Below the pieces are notes generated by a model that was not told where the DNA came from, did not search any database, and worked only from the letters and a program-made list of their open reading frames with translations. From the NCBI RefSeq assembly GCF_019801465.1, contig NZ_JAHVJA010000012.1, forward strand, positions 57,041-121,040: DNA of 64,000 bases, written 5' to 3'. This document shows positions 1 to 8,769 of the stretch, one piece after another (position 1 is the stretch's first letter; each line of letters starts with the position of its first letter). This DNA comes from Leisingera daeponensis. GTDB lineage: Bacteria > Pseudomonadota > Alphaproteobacteria > Rhodobacterales > Rhodobacteraceae. The translations under genes and the position numbers were made by a program.

Positions 1-2988
1 GACAGCAACATGCAGGCGGCCATTGAAAAGCGCGGCAAGGAACTGATCGGAATTGCCCTGATCCTGGTAGGGCTGATGGTTGCCGCCATGCTCGGCTCCT
101 ACACGCCGGAGGACCCGAATTGGACAGTGTCGACCGACGCGCCGGTGCAGAACTGGCTGGGCCGTCCGGGCGCCTCCGTCTCCTTCATCCTGATCACCCT
201 GTTCGGCAAGGCCAGCTGGGCTTTGCCGCTGTTCCTGTCGGCCTGGGGCCTGCGGTTCGTGCTGCACCGGGGCGAGGACCGGGTGGTCTGGCCGCTGCTT
301 CTGTCGGTACCGTGGCTGCTGGTGGTGGCGCTGCACATGGAAACCCTGAATGCCAGCTCTGCCTGGCAGCAGAACTATGACTTCGGTCTCGGCGGCATGG
401 TGGGCTACACCTTCCTGGGTGCATTGCTGGCGCTGCTGCCGGTGGGCCTGCACTTCATGGTCAAGATCATGTCGCTGCTCAGCGCTGCCGGCATGCTGGC
501 GCTGGGATGCGTGGTGCTGGGCTTCACCTGGCCCGAGGTGAAAAAGGGCCTGCGTAAGGTCATGATCGGCCTCATCCTGGGGTATGGAGCGGCCGCTGCC
601 CTGCTGGGCCGGGGGGCGTCCAGCGGTTTGCAGGCCGCGATGACATACCGCCGGGAGCGGGCTGAACGGGTGGAGGCTGCCGGAGAGGGCGCCTATGTCC
701 AGTCTGATGCGGATCCGGAGATGTTCGAGGATTATCCCGAAGATGTTTATGGCGAAGACACCGGCCAGCAAGTGCCCGAAGCTCCGGTCAAGGCCAGCCT
801 GCTTTCGCGTGTGCCCGGCCTGATCCGCCGGGCCGCGCCTGCCGCGCCGGCGCCCGAAGACGCTTATGCGGCTGAAACGCATTATGCGGACGATCAGGAC
901 ACCTTCGGAGACATGGAGGGGGGCGAAGACCGTATCTCCAAGAAGATCGCCAATGCGGTGAGAATCCGCCGTGCGGCTGACACGCCGCCGGAACTGGACC
1001 CGAACCTGCCGTTGACCAAGGGCCGCGGCCAGCGCCCGGCCCCGCTGATTTTCAACCCTGCAGCCGGTCAGGGCAGCCTGCCGGCTGAACCGCCGCTGAC
1101 CGCTGCGAAAACGGTGATGCCGGAAACGGCGGAAGCGCCGCCGTTGACCTGGCAGGCGCCGCAAGAAGACAGCTTTGCACCGGAGAACCGGGATGGCTTC
1201 ATGCAACATGACGACGATACCGGGGAGCTGGATGCCGGGTATCAAATGCTGACTCCGGACCATGTTCCGGCTGAAGACCTTCCCGATGCGGCCGCGCCGC
1301 TCCAAGCCCCGCCGCAATCGGCGAAAGCGCCCGGCCCGCGGCTGACTGTTGACCTGCCGGTAGCGGAGCCGCGCAAAGCCGTGGTGGAGAAACCGGCGCG
1401 TAAGCCGGTGCAGCCCTCGGCGCGTGCCAAAGCTGAAGCCCAGCCCAATCTGGCATTTGACGACAGCGGCAGCGATTTCGAACTGCCGCCGCTGAGCCTG
1501 CTGACCAATCCGGTCAGCATCGAACGTCATCACCTGAGCGACGAGGCGCTGGAAGAAAACGCCCGTATGCTGGAAACGGTTTTGGACGACTACGGCGTGA
1601 AGGGTGAGATCGTCTCGGTCCGCCCGGGTCCAGTTGTTACCATGTATGAGCTGGAGCCTGCCCCGGGCCTCAAGGCCTCCCGCGTGATCGGTCTGGCCGA
1701 TGACATCGCCCGATCCATGTCGGCGCTGTCGGCCCGGGTTTCCACCGTGCCGGGACGCACCGTGATCGGTATCGAACTGCCGAACGAGAAGCGCGAGAAG
1801 GTGGTTCTGCGCGAAATCCTGTCGTCGCGCGATTTCGGCGACGGCAACCACGCGCTGCCGCTGGCGCTGGGCAAGGACATCGGCGGCGACGCCATGGTCG
1901 CGAACCTGGCCAAGATGCCCCACCTATTGATCGCCGGCACCACGGGTTCGGGTAAATCGGTGGCGATCAACACCATGATCCTGTCACTGCTCTATAAGCT
2001 GACGCCGGATGAATGCCGCCTGATCATGATCGACCCCAAGATGCTGGAACTGTCCGTCTATGACGGCATCCCGCACCTGCTGTCACCCGTTGTGACCGAC
2101 CCGAAAAAGGCCGTTGTCGCCCTGAAATGGGTGGTGGGCGAGATGGAGGACCGCTACCGCAAGATGTCCAAGATGGGCGTGCGCAACATCGCGGGCTACA
2201 ACGGCCGGGTGAAGGAAGCGCTGGCCAAGGGCGAAATGTTCTCACGCACAGTGCAGACCGGGTTCGATGACGACACAGGCGAACCGGTGTTCGAGACTGA
2301 AGAGTTCGAACCCAAGGCGCTGCCCTACATTGTCGTCATCGTCGATGAGATGGCCGACCTGATGATGGTCGCAGGCAAGGAGATCGAGGCTTGCATCCAG
2401 CGCCTGGCACAGATGGCGCGGGCCTCGGGCATTCACCTGATCATGGCAACCCAGCGCCCGTCGGTCGATGTGATCACCGGCACCATCAAGGCCAACTTCC
2501 CGACCCGGATTTCCTTCCAGGTGACTTCCAAGGTCGACAGCCGCACCATCCTGGGCGAGATGGGCGCCGAACAGCTCTTGGGCATGGGCGACATGCTGTA
2601 CATGGCAGGGGGCGCCAAGATCACCCGCTGCCACGGCCCGTTCTGCTCGGACGAAGAGGTCGAGGAGGTGGTCAACCACCTCAAGCAATTCGGCCCGCCG
2701 GATTACGTCGGCAGTGTGCTGGATGGTCCGGATGAGGACAAGGCCGACAATATCGACGCTGTGCTGGGGCTGAACACCGGTGGCAACACCAATGGCGAGG
2801 ATGCTCTGTATGACCAGGCTGTTGCCATCGTGATCAAGGACCGCAAGTGCTCGACCTCCTACATCCAGCGCAAGCTGGCGATTGGCTACAACAAGGCGGC
2901 GCGGCTGGTGGAGCAGATGGAGGAAGAGGGCGTCGTCTCCGCCGCCAACCACGTTGGCAAGCGGGAAATTCTGGTTCCAGAGCAATAA
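1..2988 (+). CDS. ftsK: DNA translocase FtsK (5' end outside window)
   Basis: Membrane-anchored, ATP-driven DNA pump that clears and aligns chromosome termini at the division septum and helps XerCD dimer resolution. The N-terminal ~190 residues carry about four membrane segments. A Pro/Ala/Glu-rich linker follows to about residue 480, then the RecA-like motor with Walker A GTTGSGKS (near residue 642) and Walker [12 protein letters not shown] (near 775), and a C-terminal winged-helix gamma domain (last ~60 residues) that reads KOPS sites. The first ATG is at 10, but the frame is open to base 1 (codons for D-S-N before the Met). Related Roseobacter proteins, as I recall them, begin some 15 residues earlier, so the true start probably lies left of the window. 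A strong hairpin follows the stop. Confidence 0.95.
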   Translation, partial: DSNMQAAIEKRGKELIGIALILVGLMVAAMLGSYTPEDPNWTVSTDAPVQNWLGRPGASVSFILITLFGKASWALPLFLSAWGLRFVLHRGEDRVVWPLLLSVPWLLVVALHMETLNASSAWQQNYDFGLGGMVGYTFLGALLALLPVGLHFMVKIMSLLSAAGMLALGCVVLGFTWPEVKKGLRKVMIGLILGYGAAAALLGRGASSGLQAAMTYRRERAERVEAAGEGAYVQSDADPEMFEDYPEDVYGEDTGQQVPEAPVKASLLSRVPGLIRRAAPAAPAPEDAYAAETHYADDQDTFGDMEGGEDRISKKIANAVRIRRAADTPPELDPNLPLTKGRGQRPAPLIFNPAAGQGSLPAEPPLTAAKTVMPETAEAPPLTWQAPQEDSFAPENRDGFMQHDDDTGELDAGYQMLTPDHVPAEDLPDAAAPLQAPPQSAKAPGPRLTVDLPVAEPRKAVVEKPARKPVQPSARAKAEAQPNLAFDDSGSDFELPPLSLLTNPVSIERHHLSDEALEENARMLETVLDDYGVKGEIVSVRPGPVVTMYELEPAPGLKASRVIGLADDIARSMSALSARVSTVPGRTVIGIELPNEKREKVVLREILSSRDFGDGNHALPLALGKDIGGDAMVANLAKMPHLLIAGTTGSGKSVAINTMILSLLYKLTPDECRLIMIDPKMLELSVYDGIPHLLSPVVTDPKKAVVALKWVVGEMEDRYRKMSKMGVRNIAGYNGRVKEALAKGEMFSRTVQTGFDDDTGEPVFETEEFEPKALPYIVVIVDEMADLMMVAGKEIEACIQRLAQMARASGIHLIMATQRPSVDVITGTIKANFPTRISFQVTSKVDSRTILGEMGAEQLLGMGDMLYMAGGAKITRCHGPFCSDEEVEEVVNHLKQFGPPDYVGSVLDGPDEDKADNIDAVLGLNTGGNTNGEDALYDQAVAIVIKDRKCSTSYIQRKLAIGYNKAARLVEQMEEEGVVSAANHVGKREILVPEQ

Positions 2989-3005
2989 CCTGACGGATTT
3001 CTGCC

Positions 3006-3040
3006 GATGCCGGGGCCATAAAGGCCCCGGCATCTTCACT
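3006..3040 (+). terminator. Rho-independent-like terminator after ftsK
   Basis: A 12-bp perfect stem (3006-3017 with 3023-3034) closes a 5-nt loop (ATAAA) and is followed by a T-rich stretch. It separates ftsK from lolA, so lolA probably has its own promoter or depends on read-through. Confidence 0.7.
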
Positions 3041-3068
3041 TCTGCAGCAGCGCACCTATGTTGAACGC

Positions 3069-3653
3069 ATGAAACGGATTGCACTTGCGCTTGCGCTGAC
3101 CTTCATCGCCCCCGCAGCCTGGGCGGCAGAGAAACTGAGCCTCAATGAGATTTCCCGCTACCTGAACGGGATTTCCACGGCTTCGTCGCCGTTTACGCAG
3201 ATCAACGACGACGGCAGCCTGTCCACAGGCAAGTTGTATATGCACCGGCCCGGCCGGATGCGGTTCGAGTATGACGGCAAGGGCGGCGGCACGGTGGTGG
3301 CCGGCGGCGGGGCTGTGGTGATCCACGATCCGAAATCCAATCAGCCGCCCGAGACCTATCCGTTGAAGCGGACGCCGCTGTCGATCATCCTCGACCGCAA
3401 GGTGGACCTGGGCCGTGCCAATATGGTGGTGGGGCATAGTTTCGACGGCACGTCCACAATCGTGCGGGCGCAGGATCCTGAAAACCCGGACTATGGCAGC
3501 ATCGAGATGATGTTCACCGGCAGCCCGGTGGAACTGCGCAAATGGGTGATCCATGACAGTTCGGGCGGCAAGACGACCGTCATTCTCGGGGCGATGGAAA
3601 CCGGGGTGAAGCTGTCCTCCAGCCTGTTCACCACCAGCGGCCGTTCCCGCTGA
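3069..3653 (+). CDS. lolA: Outer-membrane lipoprotein carrier protein LolA
   Basis: Periplasmic chaperone that takes lipoproteins from the LolCDE transporter and delivers them to the outer membrane. The 194-residue product has a clear Sec signal peptide (residues 1-19, cleavage after AWA). The LolA fold is suggested by the early FTQ segment, the GKLYMHRPGRMRFEY strand pair and alternating hydrophobic beta-strands. Length fits the family. The ftsK-lolA order is common in Rhodobacterales, which supports the call. It is convergent with the interrupted cyclase/hydrolase gene downstream, with a GC-rich hairpin between the two stops. Confidence 0.9.
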   Translation: MKRIALALALTFIAPAAWAAEKLSLNEISRYLNGISTASSPFTQINDDGSLSTGKLYMHRPGRMRFEYDGKGGGTVVAGGGAVVIHDPKSNQPPETYPLKRTPLSIILDRKVDLGRANMVVGHSFDGTSTIVRAQDPENPDYGSIEMMFTGSPVELRKWVIHDSSGGKTTVILGAMETGVKLSSSLFTTSGRSR

Positions 3654-3658
3654 CCAGG

Positions 3659-3687
3659 CCGCCGCCGCTCATTCCGCGCGGCGGCGG
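3659..3687. terminator. GC-rich hairpin between convergent genes
   Basis: A 10-bp stem of CCG/CGG units (3659-3668 with 3678-3687) lies between the lolA stop and the end of the minus-strand hydrolase frame, partly inside the latter. There is no clear U-tract, so it is only a candidate bidirectional terminator. Confidence 0.35.
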
Positions 3688-4382
3688 ATGAACGGCATTG
3701 CTTCGTCGAAAAACTCCTGGAAACCGGGGTGCCCGCCAACCATGCCGTGGTTGTTGCCGGGCAGCTCGACAAAGCTGGCACCGGGAATCAGCCGGGCCGC
3801 CAGCTGCCCTTCGGATACTGGCACCGCACGGTCGCCGCGGCAGTGCAGTACCAGGGCGGGAACTTTGACGTTCTCTGCGTAGGCCGTGGCGTCGATCTTC
3901 GCATTCATCTCCATGATTTGCAGCGCGTTCGCGGTGTTGGTGGACAGCCGCTGCAGCTCGTCAAAGGAGTTTCCTTCCTCGGCAGTGGCATCTGGGATGT
4001 ACGTGGTGGTGAAGAAATGCCGGTAGATGGAATCGGGGGATCCCCAGCCGTCCCGGATCATGTTGTAGCCGATCTGATAAAAGCGATCTGCCTCCGGGTC
4101 GCCTCGCCGCAGCCGCCCGCGAACGTAACCGCCCAGCAGTACCAGGCATTTCACCCGCTCCGGGTGCATGGCGGCAAACCGCATGGAAAATGCTGCCCCC
4201 TGGCTGATGCCGAACAGGGCGAACCGGTCAAGCCCGGCTGCGTCCGCAACAGCAATCATGTCATCGATCATCCGGTCTTCGGATATTTCCGCCACGTCCC
4301 AGTCTGACAGCCCGTTGCCCCGCTGGTCAAAGCGGGTGAGGCTGCAGTTGCCCGCAAACTCCGCTAGAAATTGCCCCCACAC
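3669..4382 (-). CDS. Alpha/beta hydrolase domain fragment (C-terminal half of split fusion)
   Basis: If translated alone this frame would begin at an internal ATG inside the hydrolase fold. Visible elements are the oxyanion/early loop DQRGNGLSD, the nucleophile elbow GISQGA (Ser), the acid region LHCRGDRAVP and the catalytic His in GNNHGMVGG. All catalytic residues persist, but the first beta-strands lie upstream of the stop codon, so an independently translated product would lack part of the core sheet. No Shine-Dalgarno is obvious before the internal ATG. It is best treated as the downstream half of the interrupted gene. Confidence 0.6.
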   Translation of the reverse strand: MWGQFLAEFAGNCSLTRFDQRGNGLSDWDVAEISEDRMIDDMIAVADAAGLDRFALFGISQGAAFSMRFAAMHPERVKCLVLLGGYVRGRLRRGDPEADRFYQIGYNMIRDGWGSPDSIYRHFFTTTYIPDATAEEGNSFDELQRLSTNTANALQIMEMNAKIDATAYAENVKVPALVLHCRGDRAVPVSEGQLAARLIPGASFVELPGNNHGMVGGHPGFQEFFDEAMPFIRRRAE

Positions 4383-4415
4383 CGGGCTTTGCCATTCGTA
4401 TTCGATGTGGTTGAT

Positions 4416-5060
4416 TCAGTTCGGCGCCTTCAAAACCGGCGGACCGTTTCCAATTGTCGTGTAGGCCAGATGGGTGCCGTCCGGGGAGGTGCAGTATTTA
4501 ACCCTTTGCTGCAGTGCGGCTGCCGGCGGCTCACGCTCGGGGCGGGCATCAGGCACCCATTGCCAGACCCGCACCGGGCGGGAGATGTTCTTCACCCGCT
4601 GGGACCCCATATCCCGGAAGCTTTCTCCAAGCCGGCCCGCCACGGTCTCATGCACGATACCGGAAATGCAGATGCCGCCAGGTTCCGCGAGGCCTTCCAG
4701 GCGGGCCGCAACGTTGACACCGTCTCCAAAGATATCCGCCCCGTCAAAGACCACGTCGCCGATGTTGATGCCCACGCGGTACCGGATACGGGTCTTCTCG
4801 GGCGTGTCCGTTTCGCGATCCGCCATCGCTTTCTGAATTCCAAGCGCACAGCGCACGGCATCATGGGCGGAGGCAAATTCCACCAGCATGCCATCCCCGG
4901 TGGTTTTCACGGTATGGCCGCGGTTGTCTGCGATTTGCGGGTCGATCAGGTCGCGGCGGTGACGCTTCTGGCGGGTCAGAACACCTTCCTCATCAGCTTC
5001 CATCAGCCGCGAATAGCCGGCCATGTCGGCGACCAGAATGGCGGCAAGCCTGCGTTCCAT
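4416..5060 (-). CDS. Class III adenylate/guanylate cyclase domain fragment
   Basis: N-terminal 214 residues of the interrupted fusion. The cyclase domain starts at once with RRLAAILVADMAGYSRLM, where the metal-binding Asp lies, and continues with KTTGDGMLVEF (second metal Asp), GINIGDVVFDGADIFGDGVNVAARLE and a C-terminal strand. The fragment therefore holds a full catalytic domain that could make cAMP or cGMP as a homodimer even without the hydrolase half. It ends just inside the start of the hydrolase domain. Base composition matches the neighbours, so the break looks recent. Confidence 0.75.
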   Translation of the reverse strand: MERRLAAILVADMAGYSRLMEADEEGVLTRQKRHRRDLIDPQIADNRGHTVKTTGDGMLVEFASAHDAVRCALGIQKAMADRETDTPEKTRIRYRVGINIGDVVFDGADIFGDGVNVAARLEGLAEPGGICISGIVHETVAGRLGESFRDMGSQRVKNISRPVRVWQWVPDARPEREPPAAALQQRVKYCTSPDGTHLAYTTIGNGPPVLKAPN

Positions 5061-5122
5061 GAGCTGTGTCCTCCCCCCTGAATGCTAGGGGGAAGGAGGC
5101 CGAAATCCAGTTGCCGGCAGGA

Positions 5123-5710
5123 TCAGCGGAACTTGCGGCAGGTGGCCAGCTGTGCCTGATATGCCTGGGCGCGCGCTTCAACCTGGCCTGCGACTCGCAT
5201 CAGCCAGGCCTTGGACCGGTAGCTGCCGCGGGAATAGCCGGTGTGGCCCTCGTGATAGGCGAGGTACTGGTTGCGCGCATCATAAAGCGGGATGCCGTTC
5301 TTCTCGAGGCTCTTGCGCATGTACCAGCCCATGAAGTCCGCAGCATCGCTGATCCGGTCGCGCTTGGCGCGGCGGCGTCCGGTGTCGCGGCGGTAGTCGT
5401 CCCAGGTGCCGTCCAGCGCCTGGCTGTATCCGTAGGCACTGGATTGCCGCCCAACCGGGATTACCCCCAGAAGGTACTGGTGGGGTGTGCGGGCATCGCC
5501 GCGAAACCTGCTTTCGTGATAGATTGTCGCCATCTGCACGTGCACCGGCACACCCCAGCGGCGCTGGGTTGCGCGGAAGGCCTTCAGGTATTCCGGCCGC
5601 TGCTGGATTATGCTGCAGGCATTATCCAAATTGCGCGGCGGCGCTTTGTGCCCGCCTCCGCAGGACGCAACCGCCATGAGGAGAACGAGGGCGCTTATGA
5701 GTCTGCTCAT
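5123..5710 (-). CDS. Transglycosylase SLT-domain lipoprotein
   Basis: A 195-residue lipoprotein: hydrophobic signal sequence with lipobox VASC (Cys17), then a lysozyme-like fold. The ATIYHESRFRGD segment supplies the likely catalytic Glu (Glu66), and SSAYGYSQALDGTWDDY and the late YLAYHEGHTGY match the SLT (soluble lytic transglycosylase) core. It probably cleaves peptidoglycan glycan strands from the periplasmic face of a membrane. It lies downstream of nothing obvious on its strand, with a 318-bp gap shared with hspQ, so it probably has its own promoter. Substrate preference cannot be read from the sequence. Confidence 0.8.
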   Translation of the reverse strand: MSRLISALVLLMAVASCGGGHKAPPRNLDNACSIIQQRPEYLKAFRATQRRWGVPVHVQMATIYHESRFRGDARTPHQYLLGVIPVGRQSSAYGYSQALDGTWDDYRRDTGRRRAKRDRISDAADFMGWYMRKSLEKNGIPLYDARNQYLAYHEGHTGYSRGSYRSKAWLMRVAGQVEARAQAYQAQLATCRKFR

Positions 5711-6028
5711 TGCCTCTGCCCATTTTTTGTTTTGGGTATGTTTTGCGGCAAGTTTAGCGGATTGCAGCAGACGAGGAAATCATAATTCAAGAAACGCTTT
5801 CAGCCGCAGTTGCGGGAATTCTCCAATTGCCGGTGGAAAACTGCCGCCGGAATTCTGTGCAGGGCGCGAAAGCCGCGGCCGCCTCGGCGGTCTGCCGGTT
5901 TTCACGCCGCCAGGGCGGCGGTTCCGGGCACTGTCAAAGCGAGTTCCACAGTTTGTTTCCCCGAAAATTTGCCTCAACAGTTGGACAATTCCCCGGCGCG
6001 CGCGCTATTTAGGTAGCACGGGGGCAAC
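5711..6028. other. Divergent intergenic region between the SLT lipoprotein and hspQ
   Basis: No convincing gene. It holds the promoters of two divergent genes. A short CGCCGCC/GGCGGCG hairpin lies in the middle, and the hspQ promoter candidate lies near its right end. Confidence 0.5.
5981..6010 (+). promoter_or_regulatory. Candidate heat-shock or housekeeping promoter of hspQ
   Basis: TTGGAC (5981-5986) and CTATTT (6005-6010) are separated by 18 bases, giving an expected start near 6016 and a very short leader before the GGGGG Shine-Dalgarno. The C/T-TTG then CTAT spacing resembles alphaproteobacterial RpoH promoters as well as weak sigma-70 ones. The RpoH assignment rests mainly on the identity of the downstream gene. 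Confidence 0.4.
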
Positions 6029-6361
6029 ATGACCATGATGAGAACACGCGCAAAATACAATCTCGGGCAGGTCGTCCGCCACCGGAAGCATCCCTTCCGC
6101 GGCGTCGTCTTTGATGTCGATCCGGAATTCTCGAATACCGAAGAATGGTATGAGGCAATCCCGGAAGACAGCCGTCCCGTCAAGGATCAGCCGTTCTACC
6201 ACCTGCTGGCGGAGAACGACCAAAGCTATTATGTGGCTTACGTTTCCGAACAGAACCTGGTCGCGGACTACTCGGGGGAGCCGGTCGGTCATCCCGATGT
6301 GCCTGAGATGTTTGGGAATTTCGACGGCGGCGCTTATGCGCTGCACTATCAGCTGAACTGA
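6029..6361 (+). CDS. hspQ: Heat shock protein HspQ (YccV-like)
   Basis: Small 110-residue protein of the HspQ/YccV family, known in E. coli as a heat-shock-induced specificity factor for Lon and first described as a hemimethylated-DNA-binding protein. Diagnostic segments are KYNLGQVVRHRKHPFRGVVFDVDPEF near the start (positions about 9-34), then a QPFYHLLAEND stretch and YVSEQNLVADYSG. Length is typical. The first ATG (6029) has GGGGG five bases upstream; ATGs at 6035 and 6038 are alternatives that remove only two or three residues. Confidence 0.9.
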   Translation: MTMMRTRAKYNLGQVVRHRKHPFRGVVFDVDPEFSNTEEWYEAIPEDSRPVKDQPFYHLLAENDQSYYVAYVSEQNLVADYSGEPVGHPDVPEMFGNFDGGAYALHYQLN

Positions 6362-6397
6362 TTTCCGCACCATCCGGGGCAGGCGGCAGCCTTGCCG

Positions 6398-7972
6398 TCA
6401 ATACCCCAGCGCGCAGCCGTCTTTGCGCGGATCGCTGGCGCCTTCCAGCACGCCCGAGGCGCTGATGCGGATCGCCTGAGCGCCGCCCAGCGGGGTGTCC
6501 GGAACCTCGACCCGATGCCCCAAATCCGCCATCTGCTGTCGCACCGCATCGCTGTAACCGCGTTCCATTTTCATTACGCTGCCGTCGGCGAAGCAGCGCG
6601 GCGCATCGATCGCGGATTGCAGGTCCATGCCGAAATCCAGCAGGTTTGAGACCAGGCGGGCGTGGCCTGTCGGCTGATATCCGCCGCCCATCACGCCGAA
6701 GGGCATGATGACTTCGCTATCCTGCTTCAGCATCGCCGGAATGATTGTGTGCATCGGGCGTTTGCCCGGGCCTAGCTCATTGGGGTGGCCCTCCGTCAGG
6801 GTGAAACCCGCACCGCGGTTCTGCAGCAGAATGCCGAATTTCTCCGATGCGATGCCGGAGCCAAACCCGTGAAAGATCGAGTAGATCAAGGAGACCGCCA
6901 TGCGGTCCTTGTCGACAACCGTGATATAGACTGTGTCCTTGTGCACCGCTTCGGCAAGGGGCGAGGCGGCCGGCATCGCGCGTTTGGGGTCGATCAGCGC
7001 GGCAAGCCGCGCGGCGGTTTCCGGCGAAAGCATATGTGCGAGCCTGGAAGTGTGATCGGGATCTGCCAGAAACCGGTTCCGCGCGTCGTAGGCCAGCTTG
7101 GTTGCTTCCGCCTCGATATGCGCCCGTTGGGCGCCCCAAGGGGCCATCGCTGCAAGGTCGAAGTGCTTGAGGATGTTCAAGAGCAGAATCGCTGTGGCCC
7201 CCTGGCCGTTGGGCGGATGCTCAGCCAGATTTTTTTCCTTGTACCGGCCTTCGACCGGCTGTGTGGCGAAACAGCTTGCTGCGGCAAAATCCTCCAGCGT
7301 GTGCGCGCCGCCCAAGGCGGTCAGCGCGGATACCATGTCTTCTGCCACTTCCCCGGTATAGAAGGCCTCGCGCCCGTGCTTGGCGATGCGGCGCAGAACC
7401 TCGGCCTGGCCCGGCGCACGGAAAACATCACCGCTGCGCAGCGGCTGGCCCTCCCTAAGATAGTGCTGCCGTGCCGCGCCTTTCAGGGTTTCCGAACTGT
7501 TCTTCCAGTCAAACGCCGTACGTGGGGCCACTGGCACCCCCTCTTCCGCATAGCGGATGGCGGGCTGCACCAGAACATCCAGGCCAAGACGGCCTTCGGT
7601 TTCTGCCAGGCGGCAGAATGCCTCTATTGCGCAGGGTATGGTGACCGCATCGGGGCTTCCCAGCGGCACCGCGGCCAGCCCCCGGGCCCGGAGGGCGGCG
7701 GCACTGGCGGCGGCCGGGGCGCAGCCCGACCCGTTCAGTGCCTGAATGTCTTGCCCGGGCCGCGAATGCAGAACGAAGCAATCGCCGCCTATTCCGGTCA
7801 TCTGCGGTTCGCAGAGGCCCAGAAGAATTGCCCCGGCCAGCGCTGCGTCCATGGCATTGCCGCCGCGTTTCAGCATGTCCAGCGCCACGCCGGCGGCCAG
7901 CGGATGGGAGGTGGCACACATGCCATTGGCGGCAATTACAGCCGAACGCCCGGGTAAATGGAACTCCCGCAT
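6398..7972 (-). CDS. Gamma-glutamyltransferase family protein (Ntn hydrolase)
   Basis: A 524-residue member of the gamma-glutamyltranspeptidase family, which self-cleaves to expose an N-terminal Thr nucleophile and then transfers or hydrolyses gamma-glutamyl groups. The predicted nucleophile is Thr347 in HKDTVYITVVD. The N-terminal GGNAMDAALAG segment, GIGGDCF and the late GVMGGGYQPTGH are all family marks. There is no signal peptide, unlike periplasmic glutathione-degrading enzymes, so a cytoplasmic role (gamma-glutamyl or cephalosporin-acylase-like hydrolysis) is plausible. The ATG at 7972 was chosen over an upstream frame opening because GGAGGA lies just before it. A perfect 18-bp palindrome sits about 33 bp upstream. 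Confidence 0.85.
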   Translation of the reverse strand: MREFHLPGRSAVIAANGMCATSHPLAAGVALDMLKRGGNAMDAALAGAILLGLCEPQMTGIGGDCFVLHSRPGQDIQALNGSGCAPAAASAAALRARGLAAVPLGSPDAVTIPCAIEAFCRLAETEGRLGLDVLVQPAIRYAEEGVPVAPRTAFDWKNSSETLKGAARQHYLREGQPLRSGDVFRAPGQAEVLRRIAKHGREAFYTGEVAEDMVSALTALGGAHTLEDFAAASCFATQPVEGRYKEKNLAEHPPNGQGATAILLLNILKHFDLAAMAPWGAQRAHIEAEATKLAYDARNRFLADPDHTSRLAHMLSPETAARLAALIDPKRAMPAASPLAEAVHKDTVYITVVDKDRMAVSLIYSIFHGFGSGIASEKFGILLQNRGAGFTLTEGHPNELGPGKRPMHTIIPAMLKQDSEVIMPFGVMGGGYQPTGHARLVSNLLDFGMDLQSAIDAPRCFADGSVMKMERGYSDAVRQQMADLGHRVEVPDTPLGGAQAIRISASGVLEGASDPRKDGCALGY

Positions 7973-8004
7973 GTCGCTTCCTCCGGTTCTTCGACGCACT
8001 GGAC

Positions 8005-8022
8005 CTAGGGTCATGACCCTAG
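8005..8022. promoter_or_regulatory. Perfect 18-bp palindrome upstream of the gamma-glutamyltransferase gene
   Basis: CTAGGGTCATGACCCTAG is its own reverse complement. It lies 33-50 bp before the ATG on the minus strand, where an operator or promoter-proximal protein site would be expected. The cognate regulator is not identifiable locally. Confidence 0.5.
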
Positions 8023-8108
8023 TGACCGGCTGCCGGAACGCAAACCAAATCCGCTGCCGTGCTGCGGGAACGGAGCGTCACGGTGACAAGCTGTGAAAGG
8101 GGGGATGT

Positions 8109-8155
8109 CCCCGGTGCCATGTTCTGGTGGGGGCAAGAACACATGGCACCAGGGG
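8109..8155. terminator. Long hairpin between the RsbW-like gene and the gamma-glutamyltransferase gene
   Basis: About 14 base pairs with one bulge (8109-8122 with 8141-8155) close an 18-nt loop. It sits downstream of the minus-strand STAS/RsbW pair, as a terminator would. Neither side has a good U-tract, so it could instead be an RNA-stabilising or processing hairpin. The rest of the 313-bp gap (7973-8285) shows no gene. Confidence 0.4.
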
Positions 8156-8285
8156 AAGCTCGTTTCAGCTACAGGTAAGGTGTCGCATATCTATTGGGCC
8201 GGGGTTGGCCGGGAATGCGGCGCGATTGTGGCGAAGCGTTAAAATTGGGCCTGTCCGGCTGCGCGCGCCCGGGTGTCAGGCCGGG

Positions 8286-8735
8286 TCAGGGCCCGGCCGA
8301 AGGGCTGGTGACCTGAATCTCGAAACAGAGCGACAGGTTATTGTTCCCTTCCGACCGCTCGTACTGGACGTTGTTTGCCAGTTCCCGGATCAGGAACCAG
8401 CCGAATCCGCCTTCCGGCAGATTCTGGACCGGGACATTGACATCGGCCGGGTTGCCTTCGGGCAACTGCCCGTTCGGGTAAGGAGCGCCAGCATCCTGGA
8501 TGCTGATCCACAACCGCTCCGGCGAAAGCTCCGCCTTGATGCGAACATCCCCCGGCGCCGCATCGGGATAAGCATGCTCAACCACGTTATTCACGGCTTC
8601 GGTCAGGGCAATTTGCACCTCGTCCGCCCGGGCCGCCGGGATTCCCAGGGTCCGCAGCCGGTCCACAACGGATGCGATGCCAGAGCGGGCATCCAGATTT
8701 GTGGCCGTGAACGAGCAGGCAAAAGTTTTCACCAT
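8286..8735 (-). CDS. RsbW-like anti-sigma / serine-kinase-type ATPase
   Basis: A 149-residue GHKL ATPase of the anti-sigma-factor type (HATPase_c_2). The N box is EVQIALTEAVNNVVEHAY, followed by the G1-like segment IQDAGAPYPNG and the G2-like GGFGWFLIRELANNVQY. Proteins of this kind phosphorylate a STAS-domain antagonist or bind a sigma factor in a partner switch. The STAS gene lies directly upstream on the same strand, 34 bp away, which makes it the likely partner. No PP2C phosphatase or sigma factor gene is adjacent. The start ATG at 8735 gives normal length; a GTG at 8804 would overlap the STAS gene. Confidence 0.8.
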   Translation of the reverse strand: MVKTFACSFTATNLDARSGIASVVDRLRTLGIPAARADEVQIALTEAVNNVVEHAYPDAAPGDVRIKAELSPERLWISIQDAGAPYPNGQLPEGNPADVNVPVQNLPEGGFGWFLIRELANNVQYERSEGNNNLSLCFEIQVTSPSAGP

Positions 8736-8769
8736 CAATTTCTCGCTTTGCACCGCCAGCGCCGTCGTC

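Larger units (their letters stand above)
3669..5060 (-). pseudogene. Adenylate/guanylate cyclase - alpha/beta hydrolase fusion, split by an in-frame TGA
   Basis: The two neighbouring minus-strand frames at 4416-5060 and 3669-4382 are in the same reading frame, separated only by a TGA at 4418-4416 and ten more sense codons. Read through, they give one ~463-residue protein: class III cyclase domain, linker, then an alpha/beta hydrolase. In intact members of this fusion family, as I recall them, the residue after the Ala-Asn pair where the stop sits is a conserved Trp (TGG), so a single G-to-A change explains the TGA. No other stop or frameshift is visible. It could be a recent nonsense mutation, a sequencing error, or a site read through at low level. 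Confidence 0.75.
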
